A stretch of DNA of 64,000 nucleotides from an uncultured Pelagibacteraceae bacterium (GCA_902540275.1 CACBMB010000003.1:62001-126000); one strand, 5' to 3'. Numbered from the stretch's first letter, positions 9,051-18,456 are shown. Notes: generated from the sequence alone by a model not told the origin. Numbers and translations: made by a program.

Positions 9051-9491
9051 ATGAACAACAAAATTATAATTATTAATGGTCCAAATATTAATCTATTAGG
9101 AGAAAGAGAACAATCACAATATGGTTCAGATACTTTTGATAAATTAAAAGAAAAATGTATAGAAAAATCAAAAGAGTTAGATTTAGAAATTGAATTTTTC
9201 CAATCAAATGTTGAAGGTGAAATTGTTAATATAATTCAGGAGTCTAGAAAAAAATTCAAAGGTATTATAATTAACGCAGCTGCATTTACTCATACCTCTG
9301 TTGCAATAAGAGATGCTTTAGAAATATTCAAAAACCCAATAATTGAAATACATATTTCAAATATATATCAAAGAGAGGAATTTAGACAAAAATCACTAAT
9401 AAGTGATATAGTTACTGGAGGTATTTTTGGATTAGGCATAGATGGTTATATTTTAGCCATAATTTCTATGCAAAAGCTTTTAAAAAAATGA
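9051..9491 (+). CDS. aroQ: 3-dehydroquinate dehydratase, type II
   Basis: Third step of the shikimate pathway (3-dehydroquinate to 3-dehydroshikimate). At 146 residues it has the normal type II length. Visible blocks: INGPNINLLGEREQSQYG with the catalytic-loop arginine and tyrosine, FFQSNVEGEIV, NAAAFTHTSVAIRDAL with the Asn/His active-site residues, and EIHISNIYQREEFRQKS. It starts 16 bases after the divergent thiS start and overlaps accB by four bases (ATGA), so aroQ-accB-accC form one operon, an arrangement common in alphaproteobacteria. Confidence 0.95.
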   Translation: MNNKIIIINGPNINLLGEREQSQYGSDTFDKLKEKCIEKSKELDLEIEFFQSNVEGEIVNIIQESRKKFKGIIINAAAFTHTSVAIRDALEIFKNPIIEIHISNIYQREEFRQKSLISDIVTGGIFGLGIDGYILAIISMQKLLKK

Positions 9492-9922
9492 AAATTGACA
9501 AAAAAATTATCAAGGAACTTACAGATTGTTTAGATGAATTTAATCTTACTGAATTAGAATATACAGAAAAAGATACAAAAATAAAAGTTTCTAAAAACAA
9601 TATATCTATAAATAATCAAACTATACCAAATGCTCAAAAAATAACCTCATCGTCACAAACTGCTAAAGTTTCAAATAATTTAAACTCTGGGATTAAAGTT
9701 ACTTCACCAATTATTGGTACTGCTTATCATGCACCAGAGCCTGGAGCAAAAAAATTTGTTGAAGTTGGAAAAAAGATTAAAAAAGGTGATACTGTTATGA
9801 TCGTTGAGGCAATGAAGACTATGAATCATGTACCATCAACCACAAATGGTGTTGTTAAAGAAATTCTTGTAGAAGATGGTCAACCAGTTGAATTTGGTCA
9901 AGTTTTAATCATTCTAGAATAA
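9488..9922 (+). CDS. accB: Biotin carboxyl carrier protein of acetyl-CoA carboxylase
   Basis: Carries CO2 on biotin between biotin carboxylase and carboxyltransferase for malonyl-CoA synthesis. A short helical N-terminus and a flexible linker (about residues 45-72) precede the biotinyl domain. The biotin attachment sequence is VEAMKTMNHV with Lys110; most family members have AMKM or AMKL, so the Thr is a mild variation that still fits known biotinyl sites. The stop overlaps the accC start by one base (TAATG). Confidence 0.95.
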   Translation: MKIDKKIIKELTDCLDEFNLTELEYTEKDTKIKVSKNNISINNQTIPNAQKITSSSQTAKVSNNLNSGIKVTSPIIGTAYHAPEPGAKKFVEVGKKIKKGDTVMIVEAMKTMNHVPSTTNGVVKEILVEDGQPVEFGQVLIILE

Positions 9923-11259
9923 TGTTCAAAAAAATTTTAATTGCAAACCGTGGGGAAATTGCAGTAAGAGTAATTAGAGCTTGTAAAGAATGGGGAATTT
10001 CAACTGTTGCTGTTCACTCTGATGTCGACAGGGATAGTATGCACGTTAAATTAGCTGATGAAAGTGTTTGTATAGGCTCTCATCAACCTGCAAATAGCTA
10101 TTTAAATATCCCTGCTCTTCTATCTGCTGTTGATCTAACTGGAGCAGAAGCAGTTCATCCTGGTTACGGTTTTTTGTCTGAAAATGCTAACTTTGCTAAA
10201 GTTTTGGAAGAAAATAATATAAAATTTATTGGTGCATCATCTAAACATATCAAAATGATGGGCGATAAAATACAGGCAAAAAAAATTGCTAAACAAAATG
10301 GCTTACCTGTTATTGAAGGATCTGAAAGTGGAGTAAAAGATATTAAAGAGGCTAAAGACCTTTGTAAAAAAATTGGTTTTCCAATTTTGATAAAAGCATC
10401 AGGAGGTGGAGGTGGTAAAGGAATGAAAATTGTTAAACAGGAACAAGATTTCGAAACACTTTTTTCAACCGCAAAATCTGAGGCTCAAAAATATTTTGGA
10501 AATGATGAGGTTTATATTGAAAAATTTTTTCAAAATCCAAGACATATAGAAGTTCAAATTTTATCAGGAAAAAATAGAACCGTACATTTGCATGAGAGAG
10601 ATTGTTCAGTCCAAAGAAGGCATCAAAAGTTAATTGAAGAAACCCCTAGCCCTGTCTTAAATAATGAAATAAGAAAAGATCTTTTTGAAAAGACAGTAAA
10701 TATGGTAAGTAAAATTGGTTACGAAGGTGCTGGCACTGTTGAATTTATTTATGAAGATGGAAAATTCTATTTTTTGGAAATGAATACTAGAGTTCAGGTA
10801 GAACATCCAGTTTCCGAAATGGTAACTGGTATTGATATAATTAAAGAGCAAATTTGGATAGCTTATACTGGAGAAACAGCTTTAAAACAGTCAGATATAA
10901 ATCCAAGAGGCCACGCTATAGAATGTAGAATAAATGCAGAGGATCCTAGTAAAAATTTTCAACCCTCTCCGGGAACTATAGGAATGTGCCACCAACCATC
11001 TGGATTTAGAACAAGAGTAGATGGCGCAATATATCAAGGATATAAAGTTACTCCTTATTATGATAGTATGGTTTGTAAACTTATCTGCCATGGAAGAAAT
11101 AGGATTGAAGCTATTCAAAGAATGAATAGATCTTTAGATGAATTTGTTATTGAAGGAATAACTACAACAATCCCTCTTCACAAAAAATTATTAAATCATA
11201 AGAAATTTATTAATTCAGACTTTAATGTAAGTTGGCTTGATAATGAAAAAATAATTTAA
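9922..11259 (+). CDS. accC: Biotin carboxylase subunit of acetyl-CoA carboxylase
   Basis: ATP-dependent carboxylation of biotin on AccB. An ATP-grasp enzyme of 445 residues, normal for AccC. Motifs: ANRGEIAVRVIRACKE at the N-terminus, VHPGYGFLSEN, the glycine-rich KASGGGGGKGMKIV loop, HERDCSVQRRHQKLIEETPSP, and the active-site EMNTRVQVEHPVSEMVTG. Coupled to accB through TAATG. Its 3' end overlaps the converging DUF2155 gene by four bases. Confidence 0.97.
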   Translation: MFKKILIANRGEIAVRVIRACKEWGISTVAVHSDVDRDSMHVKLADESVCIGSHQPANSYLNIPALLSAVDLTGAEAVHPGYGFLSENANFAKVLEENNIKFIGASSKHIKMMGDKIQAKKIAKQNGLPVIEGSESGVKDIKEAKDLCKKIGFPILIKASGGGGGKGMKIVKQEQDFETLFSTAKSEAQKYFGNDEVYIEKFFQNPRHIEVQILSGKNRTVHLHERDCSVQRRHQKLIEETPSPVLNNEIRKDLFEKTVNMVSKIGYEGAGTVEFIYEDGKFYFLEMNTRVQVEHPVSEMVTGIDIIKEQIWIAYTGETALKQSDINPRGHAIECRINAEDPSKNFQPSPGTIGMCHQPSGFRTRVDGAIYQGYKVTPYYDSMVCKLICHGRNRIEAIQRMNRSLDEFVIEGITTTIPLHKKLLNHKKFINSDFNVSWLDNEKII

Positions 11260-11666
11260 TAACATCCAATTAACCAAACATCATAAACTGGATGATCAAA
11301 AGGTTTAATTGATGGGCTAGAAGAAAACATCCATCCATTAAAAACAAATACATCATCCTTGTCTTTATTTGTCAAATCTTTAACCTGTATATAGGCAGTT
11401 ATTTCTGGATTATCATCAAACTCTGAATTTTTACATTTTATACTTTTAATCAATAAATCCTTAAACCTAATTTCCTCTCCATTTTTGAGTTTAACCAGTG
11501 TATTTTTTGAACTAATTTTATCTAATACTTTCATATCTGTATATCTTCCCTCTAGTTCACTAGCAAAACTAAAATTTAAAAAAAATAGTAAAAAAATAAT
11601 TATGGATTTTAAATATAATTTAATTCTAATTTTTCCACACTTTATATTTTTTTTTATCAGAATCAT
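11256..11666 (-). CDS. DUF2155 secreted protein
   Basis: Small exported protein of unknown function. After a basic N-terminus there is a hydrophobic signal segment (about residues 17-34) ending in FSFA, a plausible signal-peptidase site. The mature part has the DUF2155 pattern: LDKISSKNTLVKLKNGEEIRF, a cysteine (SIKC), an AYIQV strand, and VFNGWMFSSSPSIKPFDHPVYDVWLIGC at the end. In alphaproteobacteria this family is typically found next to the NDUFA12 gene, as here; the two overlap by 41 bases. A link to the respiratory membrane is an inference from context only. Confidence 0.78.
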   Translation of the reverse strand: MILIKKNIKCGKIRIKLYLKSIIIFLLFFLNFSFASELEGRYTDMKVLDKISSKNTLVKLKNGEEIRFKDLLIKSIKCKNSEFDDNPEITAYIQVKDLTNKDKDDVFVFNGWMFSSSPSIKPFDHPVYDVWLIGCY

Positions 11667-11985
11667 TATTTTTGTTTGGATAGTATGCTTTATCAGTTCC
11701 TGTTAAATTTGATTGATGGTTTTTTTGCCAACTGTATTTTTTGAATTCATGAGTTTTTTCTATTTTATTTGGAGTAAAATGTATCCATGAATACCATTCA
11801 ACTGGGATTTTAGATGCATCTACTTCATTAGAATAAATCACCCATCTTTTCCCTTTTTTACTTTCGTAGTACTTATTCCCAAAAGAATCTTTGCCAACAA
11901 ATTTTCCAAAAAAAACAGTTTTAATTTTTGTGCCAATAGTGTCTTGATTCCACCAAGTGAATATTTTTTTAAAAAGTGTCAACAT
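11626..11985 (-). CDS. NDUFA12-family complex I accessory protein
   Basis: Homologue of the mitochondrial complex I subunit NDUFA12 (B17.2), known in alphaproteobacterial NADH:ubiquinone oxidoreductase. At 119 residues, it shows the family blocks FTWWNQDTIGTKIKT, FVGKDSFGNKYYESKKGKRWVIY, and PVEWYSWIHFTPN, followed by a YSWQKNHQSNLTGT stretch corresponding to the family's conserved Trp-rich end. No signal or membrane helix is evident, fitting a peripheral subunit. Located upstream of DUF2155. Confidence 0.88.
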   Translation of the reverse strand: MLTLFKKIFTWWNQDTIGTKIKTVFFGKFVGKDSFGNKYYESKKGKRWVIYSNEVDASKIPVEWYSWIHFTPNKIEKTHEFKKYSWQKNHQSNLTGTDKAYYPNKNNDSDKKKYKVWKN

Positions 11986-12100
11986 AAAAAATAATTAATA
12001 TTTCAATTCAAAATTGTATAAATTAAATTAGACTAAAATTTGTATTTGTATATAAACTTAAGAATAATTTTTCAAATTAATTTTAAAAAATTGGGGTCAA

Positions 12101-12925
12101 ATGGCAAAATATTTAGTTGAAACTTATTATACATGTTCTTTTAAAGTAAATCATTATCTTGATAGTATTGACGAAAAAGAGCTTAAAAACTTAGAAAAAA
12201 GAGATGATGGTAAGTTTGAGATCATAGATGTCAAACTAGATAACAGAAAAACAAAAAGTCTAAGCCCATCCAATAATAAAATTGAAGAAAGCAAAAAAAT
12301 TGAAATAATATCAGAAAATCAAAAAGCAACTACTAAAAATTTAGAAAATTTACTTAAGCCTAATAATATTAATCAAGATAAATCCGGAAAAAGATTTAGT
12401 ATGCCAGATAGAAGAAAAGGTTATATACAAAAAGCCACGATTGGAGATCATAAAGTTTATTTACATACAGGAGAGTATGAGGATGGTAAAATTGGAGAAA
12501 TTTTTATAGATACAAGTAAAGAAGGAGAATTGGTAAAAGCCCTAATGAATAATTTTGCGATAGCAGTTTCTTTAGGCCTACAATATGGGGTTCCATTGGA
12601 TGAGTTCATAAATGCATTTGTTGGAACTAAATTTGAACCTTCCGGTAAAGTTCTTGGAAATGATAGAATTTTAAGCGCATCATCAATATTAGATTATATA
12701 TTTAGAGAATTGGCGATTTCTTATCAAAATAGGGAAGATTTAGCACATACTCCTGCTATTGGCACAAGCGAAAATTCTAACTTAGATGATCAAAACTCAG
12801 ATGATCAAAACCAACTTCTTAAAATTGTAAGAGATATTACAAGTAAAGGATTTGTCAGAAACAACTACAAAAAAAATTTAGTTGATCTATCTGATGTTAA
12901 AATTAATCTTAAAGGAAAAAAATAA
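12101..12925 (+). CDS. Stand-alone NrdJ C-terminal-like (TSCPD-type) protein
   Basis: A 274-residue protein whose central part (about residues 98-225) closely resembles the C-terminal region of alphaproteobacterial B12-dependent ribonucleotide reductase Nrd[75 protein letters not shown] and [15 protein letters not shown]. The catalytic barrel with its cysteines and B12 site is absent, and so is the usual C-terminal cysteine-rich tail. The first 55 residues ([20 protein letters not shown]) are a different short module, followed by a low-complexity linker. It stands alone on the plus strand between two minus-strand blocks. Whether it is a regulator, zinc-binding protein or remnant is unknown. 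Confidence 0.75.
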   Translation: MAKYLVETYYTCSFKVNHYLDSIDEKELKNLEKRDDGKFEIIDVKLDNRKTKSLSPSNNKIEESKKIEIISENQKATTKNLENLLKPNNINQDKSGKRFSMPDRRKGYIQKATIGDHKVYLHTGEYEDGKIGEIFIDTSKEGELVKALMNNFAIAVSLGLQYGVPLDEFINAFVGTKFEPSGKVLGNDRILSASSILDYIFRELAISYQNREDLAHTPAIGTSENSNLDDQNSDDQNQLLKIVRDITSKGFVRNNYKKNLVDLSDVKINLKGKK

Positions 12926-12930
12926 ATTTA

Positions 12931-14715
12931 TTATTTCTTTAATTTAAGTGTAAGATTTAATTCTTTTAATTGGTTTTCTTCTACTTCTGAAGGTGCGTTC
13001 ATCATCAAATCTTGGGCATTTTGGTTCATAGGAAACATGGTAACTTCCCTTATATTTTTTTCATTAGCTAATAGCATGACTATTCTATCTATTCCTGGTG
13101 CTATACCACCATGTGGTGGAGCACCATAGCTTAATGCATTGATCATTCCACTAAATTTTTCATCAACATGTTTTTTTGAGTAACCTGCAACTGAAAACAA
13201 TTTATACATTAATTCTGGAATATGATTTCTTATTGCCCCAGAGGAAAGTTCAATCCCATTACATACAATATCATATTGAAAGGCTAGCATGCCTAACGGA
13301 TTTTCTAAATCTAGATTATTAATATCACCCTGAGGCATTGAAAAAGGATTGTGGCTAAATTGAATTTTACCTGATTGTTCATCTTTCTCAAACATTGGAT
13401 AATCAACTATCCAACAAAAAGCAAAAGTATTTTCGTCAATTAAATTTAAGTCATTTGCAATTTTTTCTCTAGCTAAAGAAGTAATTTTCTCTAAATCTTT
13501 CTGTTTACCACATGCCATAAAAATACTATCTCCAATTTGGGCTTTTGTTTTTTTCATTATTTTTGTTAGTGCCTCTTTGGAAAAGAATTTTCCAATTGGT
13601 CCTTTGGCTAAAATTTCTTTATCACTCTCAAGAGTAAAATATGCTAAACCAGATGCGCCTTGGTCTTTTGCCCACTTATCAACACCATCAAAAAAACTTC
13701 GAGGTTTATCTTTTGTATTTTTTGTAACAATACATCTAACATGAGAGCCAGATTTTACTAAATTTTTGAATATTTCAAATGAAACATCTTCTCTAGAAAA
13801 AATTTCTGTTATATCATTGATTATTAGTGGATTTCTCAAATCAGGTTTATCACTTCCATACTTTAACATTGAGTCTGAGTAAGAAATTTTTGGAAATTTT
13901 TCAAACATTAATTTTTTATTTGAAAATTTTTTGAATGTATTAACCAATAATTTTTCTACTACTTTAAAAATATCCTCCTGCTCAACAAATGACATTTCTA
14001 AATCTAATTGATAAAATTCACCTGGACTTCGATCAGCTCGTGCATCTTCATCTCTAAAACAAGGGGCTATTTGAAAATATCTATCAAATCCAGATACCAT
14101 AATTAATTGTTTAAATTGTTGAGGAGCTTGTGGTAATGCGTAAAATTTCCCAGGATTTAATCTACTTGGTACTAGAAAATCTCTTGCACCCTCAGGGCTA
14201 GATGAAGTTAAAATAGGAGTTTGAAATTCCAAAAAACCTAATTTATTCATTTCATCTCTGATAAATGAAATTACTTTTGATCTTAAAATAATATTTTCGT
14301 GAATTTTTTTTCTTCTTAAATCTAAAAATCTATATTTTAATCTTATTTCTTCCGAGTACTCTTGATCACTAAAGACAGGCATAGGCAATTCTTTGCAAAT
14401 ACCTAGAATGCTAAAACTCTCAATTGAAACTTCTACTTCTCCTGTTTGAATTTCTTTATTGATTGTATCTTCAGACCTGTTTACAACCTCACCATTTATC
14501 TTCACAACCGTTTCTAATTGAATTTTTTCTAAATTAGAAAAAAAGGAATTTTCTTTATCTATAATGCATTGAGTAATTCCATAATTATCTCTTAAATCAA
14601 TAAATAAAAGATTTCCATGATCACGTTTTTTATTAATCCATCCAGATAAGAAAACTTTTTTTCCAACGTCAATTTTTCTTAATTCATTACATTTATGGCT
14701 TCTATATTTATTCAA
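12931..14715 (-). CDS. aspS: Aspartyl-tRNA synthetase
   Basis: Class II synthetase; charges tRNA-Asp (many alphaproteobacterial forms are non-discriminating and also charge tRNA-Asn). 594 residues, the bacterial length. N-terminal OB fold with VFLSGWINKKRDHGNLLFIDLRD; motif 2 region FRDEDARADRSPGEFYQLDLE; motif 3 in GGIAPGIDRIVMLLA; the bacterial insertion (GAD-like domain) lies between. Ends with the usual NAPSEVEENQLKELNL. The start overlaps the stop of the upstream Hda-like gene by four bases. Confidence 0.97.
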   Translation of the reverse strand: MNKYRSHKCNELRKIDVGKKVFLSGWINKKRDHGNLLFIDLRDNYGITQCIIDKENSFFSNLEKIQLETVVKINGEVVNRSEDTINKEIQTGEVEVSIESFSILGICKELPMPVFSDQEYSEEIRLKYRFLDLRRKKIHENIILRSKVISFIRDEMNKLGFLEFQTPILTSSSPEGARDFLVPSRLNPGKFYALPQAPQQFKQLIMVSGFDRYFQIAPCFRDEDARADRSPGEFYQLDLEMSFVEQEDIFKVVEKLLVNTFKKFSNKKLMFEKFPKISYSDSMLKYGSDKPDLRNPLIINDITEIFSREDVSFEIFKNLVKSGSHVRCIVTKNTKDKPRSFFDGVDKWAKDQGASGLAYFTLESDKEILAKGPIGKFFSKEALTKIMKKTKAQIGDSIFMACGKQKDLEKITSLAREKIANDLNLIDENTFAFCWIVDYPMFEKDEQSGKIQFSHNPFSMPQGDINNLDLENPLGMLAFQYDIVCNGIELSSGAIRNHIPELMYKLFSVAGYSKKHVDEKFSGMINALSYGAPPHGGIAPGIDRIVMLLANEKNIREVTMFPMNQNAQDLMMNAPSEVEENQLKELNLTLKLKK

Positions 14716-15389
14716 TCAACCCCCAAAACCTCTTTAATAATCTTTAAATCAATAGATTTTTTTTTTTTTAAACTAACCTCATCAATTTTATATATAAATT
14801 CAAATATTTTACCATATGATCTATCAATTCTTTTTATTGTATAATTTATCAACTTTTTATCTAAAGAAATTTGACGATCTGATAAATTTTTTAAAATTAA
14901 AGCAAAAATCAATTCATCGTCAGGTTTCTCTATATTTTGTAAAATAAAATTTTTCGATCTAGATCTAAGATCAACTAAAGAAAAATTTATCTCAACAATA
15001 GGTTTAGTAGTTGTGACAATCAAATATTTATTATCTTGATCAACAATATTAAATAAAGTGTAAACTAACTTTTCATTAATTTTCTCATTTAAATTTTCTA
15101 TAACAATATTTTCATATAACTTAATCTCTTTTAGGATATCGTTATTCAATGATTTGGCCTCATATTTAACGCCATTAAATTTTTTTAAAAAAATGTCAAT
15201 TATATGTGATTTTCCAGAAAATTTTTCACCAATAATATTTAAAAAATTTTTTTCCCATTTTGGCCATTCATTCAAAAATTTAAGAATGTGTTGATTACTT
15301 TTAGATATAAAAAAATCTTCATCTTTATAATTTATTTCATGATCAAATTTAATAATTTTCTGTGTAAGATCTTTCATTTTAAAATCCAA
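14712..15389 (-). CDS. hda: Hda/DnaA-like AAA+ protein
   Basis: Short DnaA-homologous ATPase without a DNA-binding domain IV, the layout of Hda/HdaA, which with the sliding clamp stimulates ATP hydrolysis by DnaA and prevents re-initiation. Visible: an N-terminal DFFISKSNQHILKFLNEWP block typical of the family, a Walker A-like GEKFSGKSH near residue 57, a Walker B-like NIVIENL, and sensor II area LKNLSDRQISLDKKLINYTIKRIDRSY. The start may be the internal ATG (MKDLTQ), since the first four codons overlap the DUF2066 gene. The position next to purM/purN and DUF2066 is the usual one in alphaproteobacteria. Confidence 0.72.
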   Translation of the reverse strand: MDFKMKDLTQKIIKFDHEINYKDEDFFISKSNQHILKFLNEWPKWEKNFLNIIGEKFSGKSHIIDIFLKKFNGVKYEAKSLNNDILKEIKLYENIVIENLNEKINEKLVYTLFNIVDQDNKYLIVTTTKPIVEINFSLVDLRSRSKNFILQNIEKPDDELIFALILKNLSDRQISLDKKLINYTIKRIDRSYGKIFEFIYKIDEVSLKKKKSIDLKIIKEVLGVD

Positions 15390-16453
15390 AATTTATTTTG
15401 TGTATCAAAATTATATCCCATATCACTCATGGATTTTAAAAAATTATTTGGTGTTCCATTATAAATTATTCTATAGTAGACGAAATCTTTATCAAATCTT
15501 GAAATAAAATGATTGTAGATTAAGCTTGTCTCATTTAGTTTTTTTTCAAAATTTGAAATTTTTTTACTATCTTTGTTGCTAACTTGAATACTTAATGTTA
15601 ACTTTATAGATGTATTAATTAAGTTGCTGTTTTTCCAATAATCCTCATAAATAGTTTTCAAATCATAAATAATTTTTTCTATATTTTCATCATTTTGTAA
15701 ATCAATATTTAAAAAAGATTGATTTTTAATAACCATATTCTTTTTCAAAGTAATTTTTGATAAAACTCTTAAATCTTTATCATTTTTGAAAAATAATGCG
15801 ATTATTGAATCATTTAAGGAATACTTGTTAATAATTTCCTTAAAATCATATTTTTCAATAATTTCAAAATTTTTCTTTAGTATATTTAAATCTTCAAGAT
15901 CCTCAGTGGGTAAAATATAATTTATAAGATGGAATTTTTCTATATGGTTATTCCATTCAGTGAAAATTTTGTTATCTGAAAAAATTAACAAATCTTTTCT
16001 TGATTCATCAATAATTATAGGAATAAATAAAATTTTTTTCTTAATTGGAATTGATGGAAAAATATTTTTTTTTTCCAAAAAATTAAAAACTTTTTTTTTA
16101 TTAAATGATACCCCTAAATTTACGTAATATATTTCATTTATAAATTTTTCTTCTTTAATGGAAAAAGACTCTACCATACCTTTAATTTCGTGAAGTTTGA
16201 CTTGGTTTATTTTTTTTGTATCTGAAGAATTAACTATTAATGAAATTAGTTCAAAAAAAGCTTCTTTAAAACCTTTGTCTATTACACCGTTTTTATCAAA
16301 ATTTATCTCAAATGGTTGAGATATTTCAATATTATCAATATTAAAAGATTTACCAAAAACCTTAGTTGTGGAAAAAAAAAATATAATTAAAGAAAGAATA
16401 AATAAAAAATTATATAAGAATTTTAAATAAATTAATTTATTATTAAAAATCAT
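15374..16453 (-). CDS. DUF2066 exported protein
   Basis: A 359-residue protein with a long hydrophobic N-terminal signal or anchor (about residues 7-30). Features of DUF2066 include the phrase VKLHEIKGMVESFSIKEEKFINEIYYVNLGVSFNKKKV, with VNLGVSFNKKKVFNFL as core, and KKILFIPIIIDESRKDLLIFSDN later on. Function unknown; it is regularly found beside hda and purM in alphaproteobacteria. Its start codon faces the purM start with only 11 bases between them. The protein is Lys/Asn/Ile-rich, so detailed homology is blurred. Confidence 0.65.
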   Translation of the reverse strand: MIFNNKLIYLKFLYNFLFILSLIIFFFSTTKVFGKSFNIDNIEISQPFEINFDKNGVIDKGFKEAFFELISLIVNSSDTKKINQVKLHEIKGMVESFSIKEEKFINEIYYVNLGVSFNKKKVFNFLEKKNIFPSIPIKKKILFIPIIIDESRKDLLIFSDNKIFTEWNNHIEKFHLINYILPTEDLEDLNILKKNFEIIEKYDFKEIINKYSLNDSIIALFFKNDKDLRVLSKITLKKNMVIKNQSFLNIDLQNDENIEKIIYDLKTIYEDYWKNSNLINTSIKLTLSIQVSNKDSKKISNFEKKLNETSLIYNHFISRFDKDFVYYRIIYNGTPNNFLKSMSDMGYNFDTQNKFWILK

Positions 16454-16464
16454 AATTTATAGTA

Positions 16465-17496
16465 ATGAAAAATAACTTATTTACCTATAAAAAAAGTGGC
16501 GTAAACATAAGATCTGCTGATAAATTCGTTAAATTCATATCAAATATAACAGCAAAAAAAAAAGGCAAAAAAAAGTTTAGCAATATTGGTGGTTTTGGAT
16601 CTATTAGTAATATTCCAAAAAACATTGTTAATCCAAAAATAGTTGCATGTACAGATGGTGTGGGAACTAAAATTGAAATTGCAAACTTAATCAATAAGTT
16701 TGATACAATAGGTATTGACCTTGTTGCTATGAGCGTAAATGACTTAATTGTTCAAGGGGCCAAACCTCTGTTTTTTTTAGATTATATCTCTATTAATAAA
16801 ATTGATTTACCAAAATTAAAATCAATTGTTAGAGGAATAGTCAAAGGATGTGAAATTTCAAACTGTTCTTTAGTTGGAGGTGAAACGGCAGAAATGCCTG
16901 AAACATATGCTAAAGGAAAATTTGATATTGCTGGATTTGCAGTAGGAATAGTTAGTCAAAAAAAAATTTTATCAAAAAATAAAATAAAAGAAAATGATCT
17001 TGTTTTAGCTGTTCCATCTAGTGGTCTTCATTCAAATGGATATTCTTTGATAAGATATTTAATTAAAAAAAAAAAGATAGATATAAAAAAAAATTTATTT
17101 CTAAAAAAAGAACTTATTAAACCAACAAAAATTTACGTCAATGAAATACTCAATTTAATAGATAAAAATTTAATAAGTGGTTGTGCTAATATAACTGGTG
17201 GCGGTATTGAGGATAACATAAAAAGAATAATTCCAGATAAACTTTGTGCAGAAATTAATCTTAATAAAATTAGTCCCTCTAAAATTTTTAGATGGTTAAA
17301 AAAAAATAACTTAACTGACAAAGAAATGTTAAAAACTTTTAATTGTGGTGTAGGATTTTGTTTAATTGTAAAAAAAAAAAATTTTCTTAAAGTATTAAAT
17401 AATTTTTCTAGAAGATATAGACCTTATGTTATTGGAAAAATTTTAAAGAATAAAAAAAAAATTATATTGAGAGATCGACTTGATTGGTCCAAATAA
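16465..17496 (+). CDS. purM: Phosphoribosylformylglycinamidine cyclo-ligase (AIR synthetase)
   Basis: Fifth step of purine synthesis: ATP-dependent closure of FGAM to aminoimidazole ribonucleotide. 343 residues. Motifs: YKKSGVNIRSADKFV at the start, IVACTDGVGTKIEIA for phosphate/ATP contacts, GIDLVAMSVNDLIVQGAKPLFFLDY, LVGGETAEMP, and LAVPSSGLHSNGYSLIRYL. Overlaps purN by 17 bases, so the two are coupled. The only upstream space is 11 bases, so its promoter must extend into the divergent DUF2066 gene. Confidence 0.97.
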   Translation: MKNNLFTYKKSGVNIRSADKFVKFISNITAKKKGKKKFSNIGGFGSISNIPKNIVNPKIVACTDGVGTKIEIANLINKFDTIGIDLVAMSVNDLIVQGAKPLFFLDYISINKIDLPKLKSIVRGIVKGCEISNCSLVGGETAEMPETYAKGKFDIAGFAVGIVSQKKILSKNKIKENDLVLAVPSSGLHSNGYSLIRYLIKKKKIDIKKNLFLKKELIKPTKIYVNEILNLIDKNLISGCANITGGGIEDNIKRIIPDKLCAEINLNKISPSKIFRWLKKNNLTDKEMLKTFNCGVGFCLIVKKKNFLKVLNNFSRRYRPYVIGKILKNKKKIILRDRLDWSK

Positions 17497-18049
17497 AATT
17501 AAAACTGCTATATTTATTTCAGGCTCTGGAACAAACTTAAAGTCACTATATAAATTTTCTTTAACAAAAAAATCACCAATTAAAATTGGTTTAGTTATTT
17601 CAAATAATAAAGATGCAAAAGGATTATTATTTTCTAAAAAAAAAAAAATAATTTCGAAAGTTTTCAATTTTAAAAGAAAAATAATTGTTGAACATAAAAT
17701 TCTTAAAGAATTAAAAAAAAGAAAAATAAGATTAATTTGTCTTGCTGGATTTATGAAAATCTTATCAAAAAATTTTATAAAAAAATTTAAAGGTAAAATA
17801 ATTAATATTCATCCATCACTTTTACCAAAATACAAAGGTCTTAACACTCATCAAAGAGCAATAAATAATAGTGAAAAATTCTCTGGTTGTACTATTCATT
17901 TAGTAAATCATAAATTAGACTCTGGTAAAATAATCCTTCAAAAAAGGATTAAAATACATAAGCAAGATACATCCAAATCTCTTGCAAAAAGGATACTTAA
18001 AGAGGAACATAAGCTATACCCTAAGGCAGTTATAAAACTGTATTGTTAA
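17480..18049 (+). CDS. purN: Phosphoribosylglycinamide formyltransferase
   Basis: Transfers formyl from 10-formyl-THF to GAR in purine synthesis. 189 residues with TTG start at 17480 inside the purM end. Visible: AIFISGSGTNLKSLYKF (substrate phosphate loop), LICLAGFMKILS, and INIHPSLLPKYKGLNTHQRAI, which contains the catalytic His of the NIHPSLLP signature, then GCTIHLVNHKLDSGKII with the catalytic Asp region. Strongly lysine-rich but otherwise complete. Converges on ndk with a 4-base overlap. Confidence 0.95.
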   Translation: MIGPNKIKTAIFISGSGTNLKSLYKFSLTKKSPIKIGLVISNNKDAKGLLFSKKKKIISKVFNFKRKIIVEHKILKELKKRKIRLICLAGFMKILSKNFIKKFKGKIINIHPSLLPKYKGLNTHQRAINNSEKFSGCTIHLVNHKLDSGKIILQKRIKIHKQDTSKSLAKRILKEEHKLYPKAVIKLYC

Positions 18050-18456
18050 TCTTTAAAAAAAAAATCAATCTCTATTTTAGCATTATCAATACTATCAGAA
18101 CCATGTACTGAATTTTTATCTATTGAAATTCCGAACTTTTTTCTAATTGTTCCCTCTGCTGCATCTTTAGGATTTGTTGAGCCCATTATTTCTCTATTTG
18201 CTTTAACAGCACCCTCTTTTTCAAGTATCATCACAACTATAGGTCCTGACGACAAGTAAGAACACAAATCATTATAAAAAGGTTTAGTCTCGTGAACTTT
18301 ATAAAATTTTTCAGCCTCTGATTTTTCAATTTGAATTTTTTTTTCATTAATTATTCTAAATCCATTGTTTTTAAATATTTCTTTTATTTCATTATCTAAA
18401 TTTCGTTGTACCGCATCAGGTTTTATAATCGATAATGTTTTTTCTAATTTACTCAT
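18046..18456 (-). CDS. ndk: Nucleoside-diphosphate kinase
   Basis: Balances nucleoside triphosphate pools through a phospho-histidine intermediate. 136 residues, near the bacterial norm of about 140. Motifs: EKTLSIIKPDAVQRN at the N-terminus, the Kpn-loop region SSGPIVVMILEKEGAV, MGSTNPKDAAEGTIRKKFG, and NSVHGSDSIDNAKIEI with the active-site histidine. It follows pepA with an 8-base overlap. Confidence 0.97.
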   Translation of the reverse strand: MSKLEKTLSIIKPDAVQRNLDNEIKEIFKNNGFRIINEKKIQIEKSEAEKFYKVHETKPFYNDLCSYLSSGPIVVMILEKEGAVKANREIMGSTNPKDAAEGTIRKKFGISIDKNSVHGSDSIDNAKIEIDFFFKD

